Part shown: positions 40,819 to 50,600 of the stretch, one piece after another | Numbering within the stretch: position 1 is the stretch's first letter | Layout of the letters: each line of letters begins with the position of its first letter | Assembly (NCBI RefSeq): GCF_004337505.1 | Contig: NZ_SJZI01000042.1 | Location: forward strand, 434,001-498,000 | DNA: 64,000 nucleotides | From: Flaviaestuariibacter flavus | GTDB lineage: Bacteria > Bacteroidota > Bacteroidia > Chitinophagales > Chitinophagaceae | Reading direction: 5' to 3' | Translations under genes and position numbers: made by a program | Notes under the pieces: model-generated | Told to the model about the DNA's origin: nothing | Databases searched by the model: none | What the model saw: only the letters and a program-made list of their open reading frames with translations

Positions 40819-41280
40819 TTATTGGTTCATCACCGGTTCCAGTTCCTTCCACTCCTTCAGGGTTTTCGAATAGGTCTTCCCGTTCCAGTTATATACCAGG
40901 CGAAGCGGGCCGGCGCCGGGGCGGTTCGGGGCTTTGTCGATCAGCACCTGGAAGGTGCGCCCGCTGTGCTTCGGAACCAGGGTTTCGGTACGCGGGTTTT
41001 GCGGGAGGTTGCGGTTAACATAGCTTACCGGCGAGGCCAGTGCCTCGGTCCGGAACTCATACGCCTTGCCCCCTATGGATACGGTACGCAGGCGGAAGCC
41101 GCCGTTTCTGGGAATGGCCAGGTAAACCAGGTAATCGGCAAGGGTGGCATTGGGGTGACTGGCCGGCACGATGCCCGGGTGGGAGGGGCGCATATAGCCA
41201 TAAATGCGGACGCTGCCGGTTTGCTGGGCAGTGGCACCAAGGGCCAGGGAGAGGGTCAGCAGGAGGAGTAATTTACGCAT
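40819..41280 (-). CDS. Secreted hypothetical protein
   Basis: 153 residues. A clear Sec signal peptide (MRKLLLLLTLSLALGATAQQ) precedes a beta-rich mature protein of about 133 residues with VRIYGYMRPSHPGIVPAS and LADYLVYLAIPRNGGFRLR. No cysteines in the mature part. The C-terminal segment YNWNGKTYSKTLKEWKELEPVMNQ is cited in part (last residues). ATG at 41278-41280 starts the signal peptide; an earlier ATG at 41295 adds MKISP and is less likely. No family recognised. Periplasmic or exported. Confidence 0.8.
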   Translation of the reverse strand: MRKLLLLLTLSLALGATAQQTGSVRIYGYMRPSHPGIVPASHPNATLADYLVYLAIPRNGGFRLRTVSIGGKAYEFRTEALASPVSYVNRNLPQNPRTETLVPKHSGRTFQVLIDKAPNRPGAGPLRLVYNWNGKTYSKTLKEWKELEPVMNQ

Positions 41281-41401
41281 GGGCGAAATTTTCAATAGGA
41301 TTTATCGTAAATTCGAGCGTTTACTAAGCGAAGGTTAACATTTTCCGCACTAGTTGCGAAATCCAAAATTTCTGCTATTCTCCAAAACTCTACTCAAAAC
41401 A

Positions 41402-43996
41402 ATGAAAGCCGTTCTTAAAGCGGGCATTGCACTCGCCGCCGGTGCAAGCCTTTTCCTTGCCGTTCCTTTGATCCGCGAATACCGCGCTGAACTCCGTGAG
41501 GAGCAGGAAGAAAAACTCGAGCAGGATGGCATGGAGCTCGCCATGCACCAGCGTTTCCTGATGACCCGTGATCCCCTGCTCAACGATGTGCCCGCCGGCC
41601 GTCTCCTGCTGGCACAGCAGCAGCGCGATGCCCGCATCGCCACGGGCCGTACAGCCGTGCTAAACTGGCAGGAGCGTGGCCCGCTCAATGTCGGCGGCCG
41701 CACCCGCGCCATGTTCGTCGATCGCCGCGACGCTACCGGCAACACCGTTTTTGCCGGCTCCGTGAGCGGCGGCATCTGGAAGACCACCAACTTCCTGAGC
41801 GCTACCCCTTCCTGGACGCCCGTAGCCGAGAAAATGGGTAACCTGGCTGTTACCTGCCTGTGGCAGAGCCGCACCAACGGCAACGTCATGATCGCCGGCA
41901 CCGGCGAAGGCTGGTTTAACGTAGACGCCGTCCGCGGAGCCGGTCTCTTCCGCTCCAACGATGGTGGTATCACCTGGTCGCAGATCTCCTCCACTGCCGA
42001 CTTTGAATATTGCCAGGACGTGGTAATGGACAACAACAACAACATTTACGTATCGCTGCGCAACTACAGCTCTTCCAACCGTGGCGTTATGCGCTCCACC
42101 GATAACGGCAACACCTGGGAGCAGGTAGTCGGTGCTCCCGTCGGATCCTTCACTACCGGCCGTGCCGCCGACCTCGAAGTGGCCTCCAATGGTGACATGT
42201 ATGTTACGCTCGGCATTATGCCCGATTACACGGTAACCTCTGTATCCATCTGGCGCTCACCCGCTACCAACGGCGCCAACACCGGTGGTTTGGGTACCTG
42301 GGTGGAGATCACACCCCCGGGTATCGACGAGATGAACCGCGTTGAGCTGGCCGTAGCTCCTTCGAACCCGCAGCGCCTTTATGCCATTATGGCCAACAAG
42401 ACGGATGGCCAGGTCTCCAACTTCTACCGCTCCGATAATGCCGGCGCCACCTGGACGACCTTCGCCGCGCCTACGGGTCTTAACAACGGCACCGTTTCGC
42501 AGGGCTGGTACAACCTCACCATGGATGTCGATCCCAGCAACCCCGATATCGTGGTTGCGGGCGCCTTCAACGTTTGCCGTTCCACCAACGGCGGTTCCAG
42601 CTGGTCCACCATCACCAATTCGGGTTCCGTGCACGTAGACCAGCACATTGTGTTGTTCTCGGGCTCCAACCGACTGCTGGTGGGCAACGATGGCGGTATC
42701 TACGCCACCAATGACGCCACGTCTGTAACGCCGACCTTTGATAACAAGACGGCCAACTACAACGTGACCCAGTTCTACGGTGCCGATATGCACCCGACGA
42801 ATCCGGACTTCTTTATTGCCGGCGCTCAGGACAACAACACCCACCGCTTCAACCAGCCCGGCCTCAACAACGCCGCTCCGGTAGTTGGCGGTGATGGCGG
42901 CATTCCCCACATCAGCCAGACGAACCCGAGCCTGCAGATCGCTTCCTACGTTTTCAACAACTACTACCGCTCACTGAACGGCGGTTCAACCTTCGGTTCG
43001 CTGGGTACCGGCATCAACAACAACAACGGCCAGTTCATCAACCCCTCCGACCTCGACGACGCCGCCGGCACCCTGTATGCAGGTGAGGCCGCCAACAAGT
43101 ACTTTGTGCTGAACAACCTTGCCACCACGCCCACGCGCCTCATCAACACGCTCACTGCGATGGGTGGCCGCGAGGTAACTGCGGTGCGTGTAGATCCGTC
43201 GACACCCAATACCGTTTGGCTCGGATGCTCGTTCGGCTCGGCGAAGCCGCAGCTGCTGAAGCTTACCAACGCCAATACGGCCGCGCCCACCGTTGCCGTG
43301 AACGTTCAGGTCACTGCATCGCTGGCCAACGCCACGGTATCGAACATCGAGATCGATCCGGCCAACCCGAACCACATCATCGTTGCCCTCTCCAACTACG
43401 GCATCGTGAGCCTGTTCGAGTCTACCAACGCCGGCACCACCTTTACTGCCATCGAAGGCGACCTTCCCGACATGCCCGTTTACTGGAGCCTCATCGTCCC
43501 CAACACCATGAAAGTGGTGGATGGCGTTTCCCAAAACGGAGGTGTACTGATCGGTACGGACCTTGGTGTCTACTACACCACGGCCACCGCCGGCGGTGGT
43601 ACCGTATGGACGCCCTACGCTAACTTCCCCAACACCCCGGTGTACATGTTGAAGCTCCGCAACTCGGACCGCACCCTGATGGCGGCGACCCATGGTCGCG
43701 GCCTGTGGACGGCCAACCTGCCGGCGGCTACCGGTGTTTCGAATCTCACGGCTACCCGCGGCTTTATCCGCTATATTTCTTCCATGAACGAGCGCCTCAC
43801 GGTAATGCCCGGTACGCTCACCGGCGTGCGCCGCATGAATGTAGAAGTGTTTGACAACCGCGGCGCCCTCGTGCTGCGCGAAGCCCGCAACTACCAGGCA
43901 GTACAGCTCCCGCTGAACCGCCTGCCCCACGGTGCTTACACGGTACGCATCACCGGCGACAAAGGCGAGGTGTTTGTACAGCAGATCGTTCGCTGA
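41402..43996 (+). CDS. T9SS-secreted sortilin/BNR-type beta-propeller protein
   Basis: 864 residues. An uncleaved or signal-anchor-like start (MKAVLKAGIALAAGASLFLAVPL) is followed by a polar stretch and then repeated propeller blades: GSVSGGIWKTTNF, SNDGGITWSQIS, STDNGNTWEQVVG, SDNAGATWTTF and STNGGSSWSTI. These Asp-box/BNR motifs and the ATHGRGLWTANLP end are typical of VPS10/sortilin-like propellers. The last 75 residues (MNVEVFDNRGALVLREARN through LPHGAYTVRITGDKG to VQQIVR) form a type A T9SS C-terminal sorting domain. Probably a surface or secreted glycan- or protein-binding protein. ATG at 41402 is preferred over TTG 41354. Confidence 0.9.
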   Translation: MKAVLKAGIALAAGASLFLAVPLIREYRAELREEQEEKLEQDGMELAMHQRFLMTRDPLLNDVPAGRLLLAQQQRDARIATGRTAVLNWQERGPLNVGGRTRAMFVDRRDATGNTVFAGSVSGGIWKTTNFLSATPSWTPVAEKMGNLAVTCLWQSRTNGNVMIAGTGEGWFNVDAVRGAGLFRSNDGGITWSQISSTADFEYCQDVVMDNNNNIYVSLRNYSSSNRGVMRSTDNGNTWEQVVGAPVGSFTTGRAADLEVASNGDMYVTLGIMPDYTVTSVSIWRSPATNGANTGGLGTWVEITPPGIDEMNRVELAVAPSNPQRLYAIMANKTDGQVSNFYRSDNAGATWTTFAAPTGLNNGTVSQGWYNLTMDVDPSNPDIVVAGAFNVCRSTNGGSSWSTITNSGSVHVDQHIVLFSGSNRLLVGNDGGIYATNDATSVTPTFDNKTANYNVTQFYGADMHPTNPDFFIAGAQDNNTHRFNQPGLNNAAPVVGGDGGIPHISQTNPSLQIASYVFNNYYRSLNGGSTFGSLGTGINNNNGQFINPSDLDDAAGTLYAGEAANKYFVLNNLATTPTRLINTLTAMGGREVTAVRVDPSTPNTVWLGCSFGSAKPQLLKLTNANTAAPTVAVNVQVTASLANATVSNIEIDPANPNHIIVALSNYGIVSLFESTNAGTTFTAIEGDLPDMPVYWSLIVPNTMKVVDGVSQNGGVLIGTDLGVYYTTATAGGGTVWTPYANFPNTPVYMLKLRNSDRTLMAATHGRGLWTANLPAATGVSNLTATRGFIRYISSMNERLTVMPGTLTGVRRMNVEVFDNRGALVLREARNYQAVQLPLNRLPHGAYTVRITGDKGEVFVQQIVR

Positions 43997-44037
43997 TATT
44001 AATGCAACGGCTGCCGCCTTGCAGCCAGACTGATAAA

Positions 44038-44074
44038 AGAAAGCCCTCCGCCGTTGCGGAGGGCTTTCTTTTTG
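44038..44074 (+). terminator. Terminator after the T9SS propeller gene
   Basis: AGAAAGCCCTCCGC-CGTT-GCGGAGGGCTTTCT, 14-bp perfect stem, followed by TTTT. Confidence 0.9.
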
Positions 44075-44132
44075 CCGTGCAGGTGCCGGAAACATAAAAG
44101 CTTAAACTTCAATCCCGGAACCGGCCCCGGCC

Positions 44133-44140
44133 TATTTTTG
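44133..44140 (+). promoter_or_regulatory. -7 promoter element of mfd
   Basis: TATTTTTG, exact TAnnTTTG, ten bases before the ATG at 44151. Confidence 0.6.
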
Positions 44141-44150
44141 TGCCCTTCGA

Positions 44151-47100
44151 ATGACCCTGCCCGAGTTGCTCAAAGCTTACCAGAATGCCCCCCACGTTTT
44201 TTCGATCGTGGACGGGATCACTATGTCGGGTCCGCAGCAATTCCTGCTGCGCAACCTCCGGGGCTCGGCTTCGCAGTTTGTGGCCGCCTCGGTTTTCCTG
44301 CACCCGTCGGCCTCCGGACTCAACCACCTGTTTGTCTGCAACGACGCCGAGGACGCCGCCTATTTTCACAATACCCTCGAGTCGCTTACCGACGCACTCA
44401 ATATCTACTATTTCCCGGCCTCCTTTAAAAACCGCAAGAACTACCGCCTGCTCAACTCCTCGCACGTGATGCTCCGCACGGAGGCGCTGATGAAGTTCGC
44501 GGCTGCCGGCGGAAACCGCGCCGGCGCGCTCGTTACCTACCCGGAAGCGATTTTTGAGAAAGTGGTGGTGTCGCGCTCCATTACCGAAGCGGCCATCCAG
44601 CTCAAGACCAACGACACCATCAAGCCCGAAGACCTGTACGAAAAGCTGGTGAGCTATGGCTTCGACCGCACCGATTTCGTATACCAGCCCGGGCAATTCG
44701 CGGTACGCGGCGGCATTATCGATATCTATTCTTTTGGTAACGAAAAGCCCTACCGGATCGAGCTTTTCGGCAACGATATCGACTCCATCCGAATCATCGA
44801 TCCCGAAACCCAGCTTTCGGAGCGGCGCCTGCTGCAGGTGACGATCATCCCGAATGTGGAAACCCAGTTCACCGACGAGCAGAAAGTGTCCCTGCTCGAC
44901 TTCCTGCCCCCGAATACGGTGGTGTGGGTACAGGATGAGGCCCTCACCTTCGAGCACCTGCTGACCGCCGAGGAAGACCTCGGCCTCTTCCTGCAGCTGC
45001 GCGCCGACGCGCCGAAAAAAGACGAGGAGGAAGAAGAGGGCATCGAAAAGCGCGAGGTGACGGAAGGCGATTTCATCCGCCCGCAGGAGTTTCGCGACGG
45101 GCTGGCGGCGCGTCATGTATTGCACTTCGGCCCGCAGCGCCCCGAGGGAGCCATCGACAAGGAAATCGAATTTCATACAAAAGAACAGCCCGCATTCAAC
45201 CGGCAGTTCGACCTGCTGATCAACGACCTCAAGGTGTGGGATAAGAAGGGCTTTTCGGTGAACCTGTTCGCCGAAAACCCGCGGCAGCTCGAGCGGCTTT
45301 ATACCATCTTCAAAGACCTCAACGAAGAGATCCCCTTTCAGCCGCAGGCCGTGGCGATCCACGAAGGCTTTATCGACGAAGACCTGAAGCTGGTGTGCTA
45401 TACCGATCACCAGATCTTCCAGCGCTACCATAAATACAAGGTGAAGCAGGCCTACAACAAGAACAAGGCCCTCACCCTCCGCACGCTCCGCGAGCTGCAG
45501 CCGGGCGACTACGTCACCCACATCGACCACGGCGTGGGCGTATACAGCGGGCTGCAGAAGCTCGAAGTGAACGGTAAGCTGCAGGAGGCGGTGCGCATCA
45601 TTTACAAAGACAGCGATATCCTGTACGTCAATATCAACTCGCTGCACAAGATCGCCAAGTTCACCGGCAAGGAAGGCTCTGTTCCCAAGGTGAACAAGCT
45701 CGGCTCCGACGCCTGGCAGCGACTGAAGGAAAAGACAAAGACCAAGGTCAAGGAGATCGCCTTCGACCTGATCAGGCTGTATGCGCAACGCAAGGCACAG
45801 ACCGGCTACGCGCACAGCCCCGACAACTACCTCACCATCGAGCTCGAAGCCTCGTTCATTTACGAAGACACGCCCGACCAGAGCAAGGCCACGGCTGACG
45901 TGAAGAAAGACATGGAGTCGCCTTCGCCGATGGACCGCCTCGTGTGCGGCGACGTGGGTTTCGGCAAAACCGAGATCGCCATCCGCGCTGCCTTCAAGGC
46001 CGTGGTGGACGGGCGGCAGGCGGCCGTGCTGGTGCCGACCACGATCCTGGCTTTCCAGCACTACAAGACCTTTTCGGAGCGCCTGAAGGATTTCCCGGTA
46101 ACGGTGGATTATATCAATCGCTTCAAGACAGCCAAGGAGAAAAAAGAAACCCTGAAACGCCTCGAGGAAGGCAAGGTCGATATCATCATAGGCACGCACG
46201 CCATCCTCAGCAAGGATGTGAAGTTCAAGAACCTCGGCCTGCTGGTGATCGACGAAGAGCAGAAGTTCGGCGTGGCGCACAAGGAAAAGATCAAGACCCT
46301 GCGCACCAATATCGATGCGCTGACGCTGACGGCGACGCCCATCCCGCGCACACTGCAGTTTTCGCTCATGGGTGCCCGCGACCTCAGCATCATCAACACG
46401 CCGCCGCCCAACCGCCAGCCGATCCAGACCGAAGTGCGGGTGTTCCAGGAAGATTTCATCCGCGAGGCGATTTATTATGAAACCGAGCGCGGTGGGCAGG
46501 TGTTCTTCATTCACAACCGCATCCAGGGTCTTGCCGAAATGGCCGCTCATATCAAAGGGCTTTGCCCCGACCTTACCATCGGCTGGGCCCATGGCCAGCT
46601 GGAAGGTCATGAGCTGGAAGAGCGGATCATGGATTTCATCGACCGCAAATACGACGTGCTGGTATGCACCAATATCGTGGAGAGCGGCGTGGACATCCCC
46701 AACGTGAACACGATCATCATCAACAACGCCCACCAGTTCGGGCTTTCCGACCTGCACCAGCTGCGGGGACGCGTGGGGCGCTCCAACAAGAAGGCCTTTG
46801 CCTACCTGCTGGCACCGCCCATGAGCACCCTGCCTACCGATAGCCGCAAGCGATTGCAAACGCTGGAGCAGCATTCCGAGCTTGGATCGGGCTTCCAGAT
46901 TGCCATGCGCGACCTTGACATCCGGGGCGCCGGCAACCTGCTGGGCGGCGAGCAAACGGGCTTTATGGCCGAGATAGGCTTCGAAACCTACCAGAAGATC
47001 CTCGACGAAGCAATCCGTGAGCTGAAGCGTACCGAGTTCAAGGACCTGTTCAAGGAAGAGATCACGAAGCAGGACGATTATGTGCAGGATTGTACCATCG

Positions 47101-47549
47101 ATACCGACCAGGAGATCCTCATTCCCGACGATTACGTGGAGAGCATTACCGAGCGTCTTGCCCTTTATTCGCGCCTCGACAACTGCGATACGGAGGAAGA
47201 GCTCAAGGCGATGGAGGAGGAGTTCCGCGACCGCTTCGGTCCGATCCCTGCTGAAGTGCTGGACCTCTTCATGACCGTTAGGGTGCGCAAGCTGGCGGTG
47301 GGGCTTGGCTTCGAGAAGCTGCTGCTGAAGGACGGCTCGCTGAAGTGCTATTTTATCAACCGTCCCGACTCGCCCTACTTTGAGTCGGACCTGTTCAAGT
47401 CGATCCTCGACTACCTGCAAACCGGCACCAACCAGGCCCGGCTGAAGCAGGTGGGCCGCCTTTTCCTGCTGGTGGCCGACAACGTACGTACCATGAACGA
47501 GGTGCACCGGTTCCTGGAGCGGATGCACAGCAAGGTGCGCCCTGCGTAA
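44151..47549 (+). CDS. mfd: Transcription-repair coupling factor Mfd
   Basis: 1132 residues, normal length. Mfd removes RNA polymerase stalled at DNA damage and recruits UvrA. The UvrB-like N terminus has FAVRGGIIDIYSFGNEKPYR near residue 183; the RNA-polymerase-interacting domain begins with LQPGDYVTHIDHGVGVYSGLQ near 450. The RecG-like helicase core has Walker A GDVGFGKTE (600-608), Walker B DEEQKFG (701-707), TATPIPRTLQFS, QVFFIHNRIQ and QLRGRVGRSNKKAFAYLL. The C-terminal TRCF domain ends around KVRPA. Antisense to it runs an equally long open frame that is a codon-bias shadow. Monocistronic with its own promoter. Confidence 0.98.
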   Translation: MTLPELLKAYQNAPHVFSIVDGITMSGPQQFLLRNLRGSASQFVAASVFLHPSASGLNHLFVCNDAEDAAYFHNTLESLTDALNIYYFPASFKNRKNYRLLNSSHVMLRTEALMKFAAAGGNRAGALVTYPEAIFEKVVVSRSITEAAIQLKTNDTIKPEDLYEKLVSYGFDRTDFVYQPGQFAVRGGIIDIYSFGNEKPYRIELFGNDIDSIRIIDPETQLSERRLLQVTIIPNVETQFTDEQKVSLLDFLPPNTVVWVQDEALTFEHLLTAEEDLGLFLQLRADAPKKDEEEEEGIEKREVTEGDFIRPQEFRDGLAARHVLHFGPQRPEGAIDKEIEFHTKEQPAFNRQFDLLINDLKVWDKKGFSVNLFAENPRQLERLYTIFKDLNEEIPFQPQAVAIHEGFIDEDLKLVCYTDHQIFQRYHKYKVKQAYNKNKALTLRTLRELQPGDYVTHIDHGVGVYSGLQKLEVNGKLQEAVRIIYKDSDILYVNINSLHKIAKFTGKEGSVPKVNKLGSDAWQRLKEKTKTKVKEIAFDLIRLYAQRKAQTGYAHSPDNYLTIELEASFIYEDTPDQSKATADVKKDMESPSPMDRLVCGDVGFGKTEIAIRAAFKAVVDGRQAAVLVPTTILAFQHYKTFSERLKDFPVTVDYINRFKTAKEKKETLKRLEEGKVDIIIGTHAILSKDVKFKNLGLLVIDEEQKFGVAHKEKIKTLRTNIDALTLTATPIPRTLQFSLMGARDLSIINTPPPNRQPIQTEVRVFQEDFIREAIYYETERGGQVFFIHNRIQGLAEMAAHIKGLCPDLTIGWAHGQLEGHELEERIMDFIDRKYDVLVCTNIVESGVDIPNVNTIIINNAHQFGLSDLHQLRGRVGRSNKKAFAYLLAPPMSTLPTDSRKRLQTLEQHSELGSGFQIAMRDLDIRGAGNLLGGEQTGFMAEIGFETYQKILDEAIRELKRTEFKDLFKEEITKQDDYVQDCTIDTDQEILIPDDYVESITERLALYSRLDNCDTEEELKAMEEEFRDRFGPIPAEVLDLFMTVRVRKLAVGLGFEKLLLKDGSLKCYFINRPDSPYFESDLFKSILDYLQTGTNQARLKQVGRLFLLVADNVRTMNEVHRFLERMHSKVRPA

Positions 47550-47618
47550 GGCTTTTTAACCGAAATGTGGCAAGGCGGCCCGCCCCGGTTTCGTACTTTT
47601 AAGTACTGATTGCCGCCT

Positions 47619-50600
47619 ATGCACCGTCTTCTTACCAAAATCACTTTCCTGTTCCTGCTCTTTTCGGGCGCCGCCTCGGCCCAAAACCGGGTCCGCCTCC
47701 GCTCCGGCGATGTGGATGTACCTGAGCTGACCGACGCGCTCGCCGACTCGCTCAACCGCGTGCTGCCCCGCTCCGGCGGGCGTGCTTACCTGCTGTTGCA
47801 GCTCGACCGGGTGCCCGATGCCGCCGACCGCAAGCGTCTCACCGCCGCCGGCGTGGAGCTGGAGCAATATCTTTCCGGTCTTTCGTATACTGCCGCCGTT
47901 AGCGGTCCGCTTTCGCGTGCCGGGCTGCGGCCTCTTGGCGTGCGGGGTGCCTGGGCCTTCCGCCCCGAGCAGAAGATCGACCCGGCGCTGCTGGCGCCCC
48001 AGCTTCCGGCCTGGGCCACCAGGGCCGCCGGCACCGTAAATGTGCTGGTGCGGGTGCCGAAGAGCATGATGGTTAGTGCTGCCGTCGCCACCTTTCTTGC
48101 TGCCGGCCACAAGGTGACCACCCTGGAGTGGAGCCGCTGGCACGTGGTGGGCCTCCAGGTGTCGTTGCAGCAGCTCAAGGCGCTGGCGCTCCTGCCGGAG
48201 GTGGACTATGTGCAGGCCGAGCCGCCGCAGGCTGCGCCACTCAATTACCCCTCACGCGCCGGCGCGCACGCGACCCTGCTCGATGCGCCGCTGTCGGCCG
48301 GCGGGCGCGCCCTTACCGGTGCAGGAGTAGTGGTCGGTGTGGGCGATGACGGCGATCCGCAGTTTCACGTCGATTTCCGGGGGCGCGTCATTGCCCGGGC
48401 TTATGGCCATTACTCCAACCACGGCGTTCACGTGGCGGGCACGGTAGCCGGCGCCGGCATCGTACAGGAAGAGTACCGCGGCTATGCGCCGCAGGCCACC
48501 CTGGTAAGCCAGACCGGTTCCTTCATTCTTACCAACGCGGAGCGCTACCACCAGGATTACGGCATGGTGCTCACCAATAACTCTTACGGCAACATCATCG
48601 AGTGCGCCTACAACGGCACTTATGATATTTATGCGCAGCTGATCGACGAGCAGGCCTTTGATATCCCGGACCTCCTCCATGTATTTGCCGCCGGCAACAG
48701 CGGGGGCGCCACCTGCAGTCCTTTTCCGCAGCGTTATCATACCGTGCTCGGTGGCTGGCAAAGTGCCAAGAACGTGGTAACGGTAGGGGCTACCTCCGAT
48801 TCGGGCCTGGTGGCCGGCTTCTCGAGCCGGGGCCCCGTGCGCGACGGCCGCATAAAGCCCGAGGTAATGGCCACCGGCGTGGCTGTCAACTCCACGATCT
48901 ATGGCGGGCTGGGCAATACCTATAATACCAACCAGGGCACCAGTATGGCGGCCCCGGCGGTGACGGGTGGCCTGGCGCTCCTGGTGGAGCGCTACCGGCA
49001 GCTCAACGGCGGAGCCAACCCGCAGGGCGCCCTGCTGAAGGCCGTTCTGTGCAACGGCGCCGCCGACCGCGGCATCACAGGCCCCGATTTCAATTACGGC
49101 TACGGCTGGATGAACCTGCAGCGCAGCGCCGATATGATCGAAAACGGGCATGTGCTCAGTGGTACGGCCACACAGGGGAACACAAATACGCACACCGTGG
49201 CGGTGCCCGCCAATACCGCGCAGCTCAAGGTGCTGCTGTACTGGCACGACCCGGCAGCTTCCCTCATCGCCGCCAAAGCGCTTGTGAATGACCTGGACCT
49301 CGAAGTAGTGGACCTGTCGAACAACACGGTGCTTCCCTACCGGCTTGATACTTCATATGGCAGTCTCGGAACGGCGGCCTTCACCGGCGCCGACCACCTC
49401 AATAACCTGGAGCAGGTAGTGATCGACAACCCGCCTGCCGGCAACTATACGATCCGCGTGAAGGGCACCGCTATCACCCAGAATGCCGCCCAGGCTTATT
49501 TTGTAGCCTGGGACCCGGTACCGGTGGCGCTCCAGATCGTCAATCCCGTTGGCGGCGAAGCCTGGATTCCCGGCGAGGACATGAAGCTGACCTGGGATGC
49601 TTCCGGCAACCCGGCAAGCACCTATGCGCTTTCTTATTCGGTCGACAGCGGCGCCAACTGGACGCCAATCGCTGCCGGGCTGGCCGCCGACCGGCGCATT
49701 TACTCCTGGACGGTGCCCACAGCTGCCACTGCCGGGGCGCGGGTGCGCGTGACCCAGGAAGGCACGGGCGCCACCAGCACGAGCGCCAACTTTGTGATCC
49801 TCACCCGCCCGGTGATCACCACGGCGGCTTCAAGCAACCAGTGCGAAGGTTATTACGTGTTCAGCTGGAGTGCCGTGAGCGGTGCCACCGACTACGAAGT
49901 GCTGCAGTTGCGCGGAAGCGGGCTGGTGACGATCGCCACCACCACGGGCACCAGCTATACCGTTGAAGGACTGAGCCGCGATACGGCTTACTGGTTCAGC
50001 GTGCGGCCGCGCATCAACGGTGCCTATGGACGGCGTGCGGTGGCCAAAACCTACCAGCCGAATACCGGCAGTTGCTCGGGAAGCGTTTCCAACAATGACC
50101 TGAAACTGTCGGCCATCACAGCGCCGCTGACGCGCCGTCAGAATACGGCCGCGGCACTAACAGCGGCAACACCCGTGCAGGTGCTGATCCGGAACCTCGA
50201 CGACGTGGCGTCCACCGCAGGCTTTGATGTGAAATACCAGGTGAATGGCGGCGCCTGGGTTACCGAGACCGTGAACGCGACGATCGCGGCCCAGGGAAGC
50301 TACACCCATGCGTTTGCAACGACGGCCAACCTCGCGGCCGCCGGTACCTATACGATTACGGCGGTGGTGAAGCATGCCAGCACCGATACCCATGTGGCCA
50401 ACGACACCGCGGTACGTGTGTTACGCCAGCTGGTCAACGCGCCGCTGACGCTTCCCTTTACCGATAACCTGGAAGGCCTCGGCGCCGGTACCTACGATGC
50501 CGATACGGTGGGGCTGCCCGGCGGCGATCGTTACGACTACCAGCATGCATCCACCTCGGCACGCCTGCGTACCGTGCCTGGTTCCGGCTTTACCCGCTCG

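Noticed and set aside
44109..47528. A 1139-codon open frame on the minus strand
   Set aside because: It lies fully antisense to mfd, whose motifs and length are exact. It is an artefact of high GC and codon bias.
47592..47606. GTACTTTTAAGTAC palindrome before the giant protease gene as operator
   Set aside because: Single occurrence without a matching partner site or regulator; the inner sequence resembles a one-mismatch promoter box (TACTTTTA) instead.
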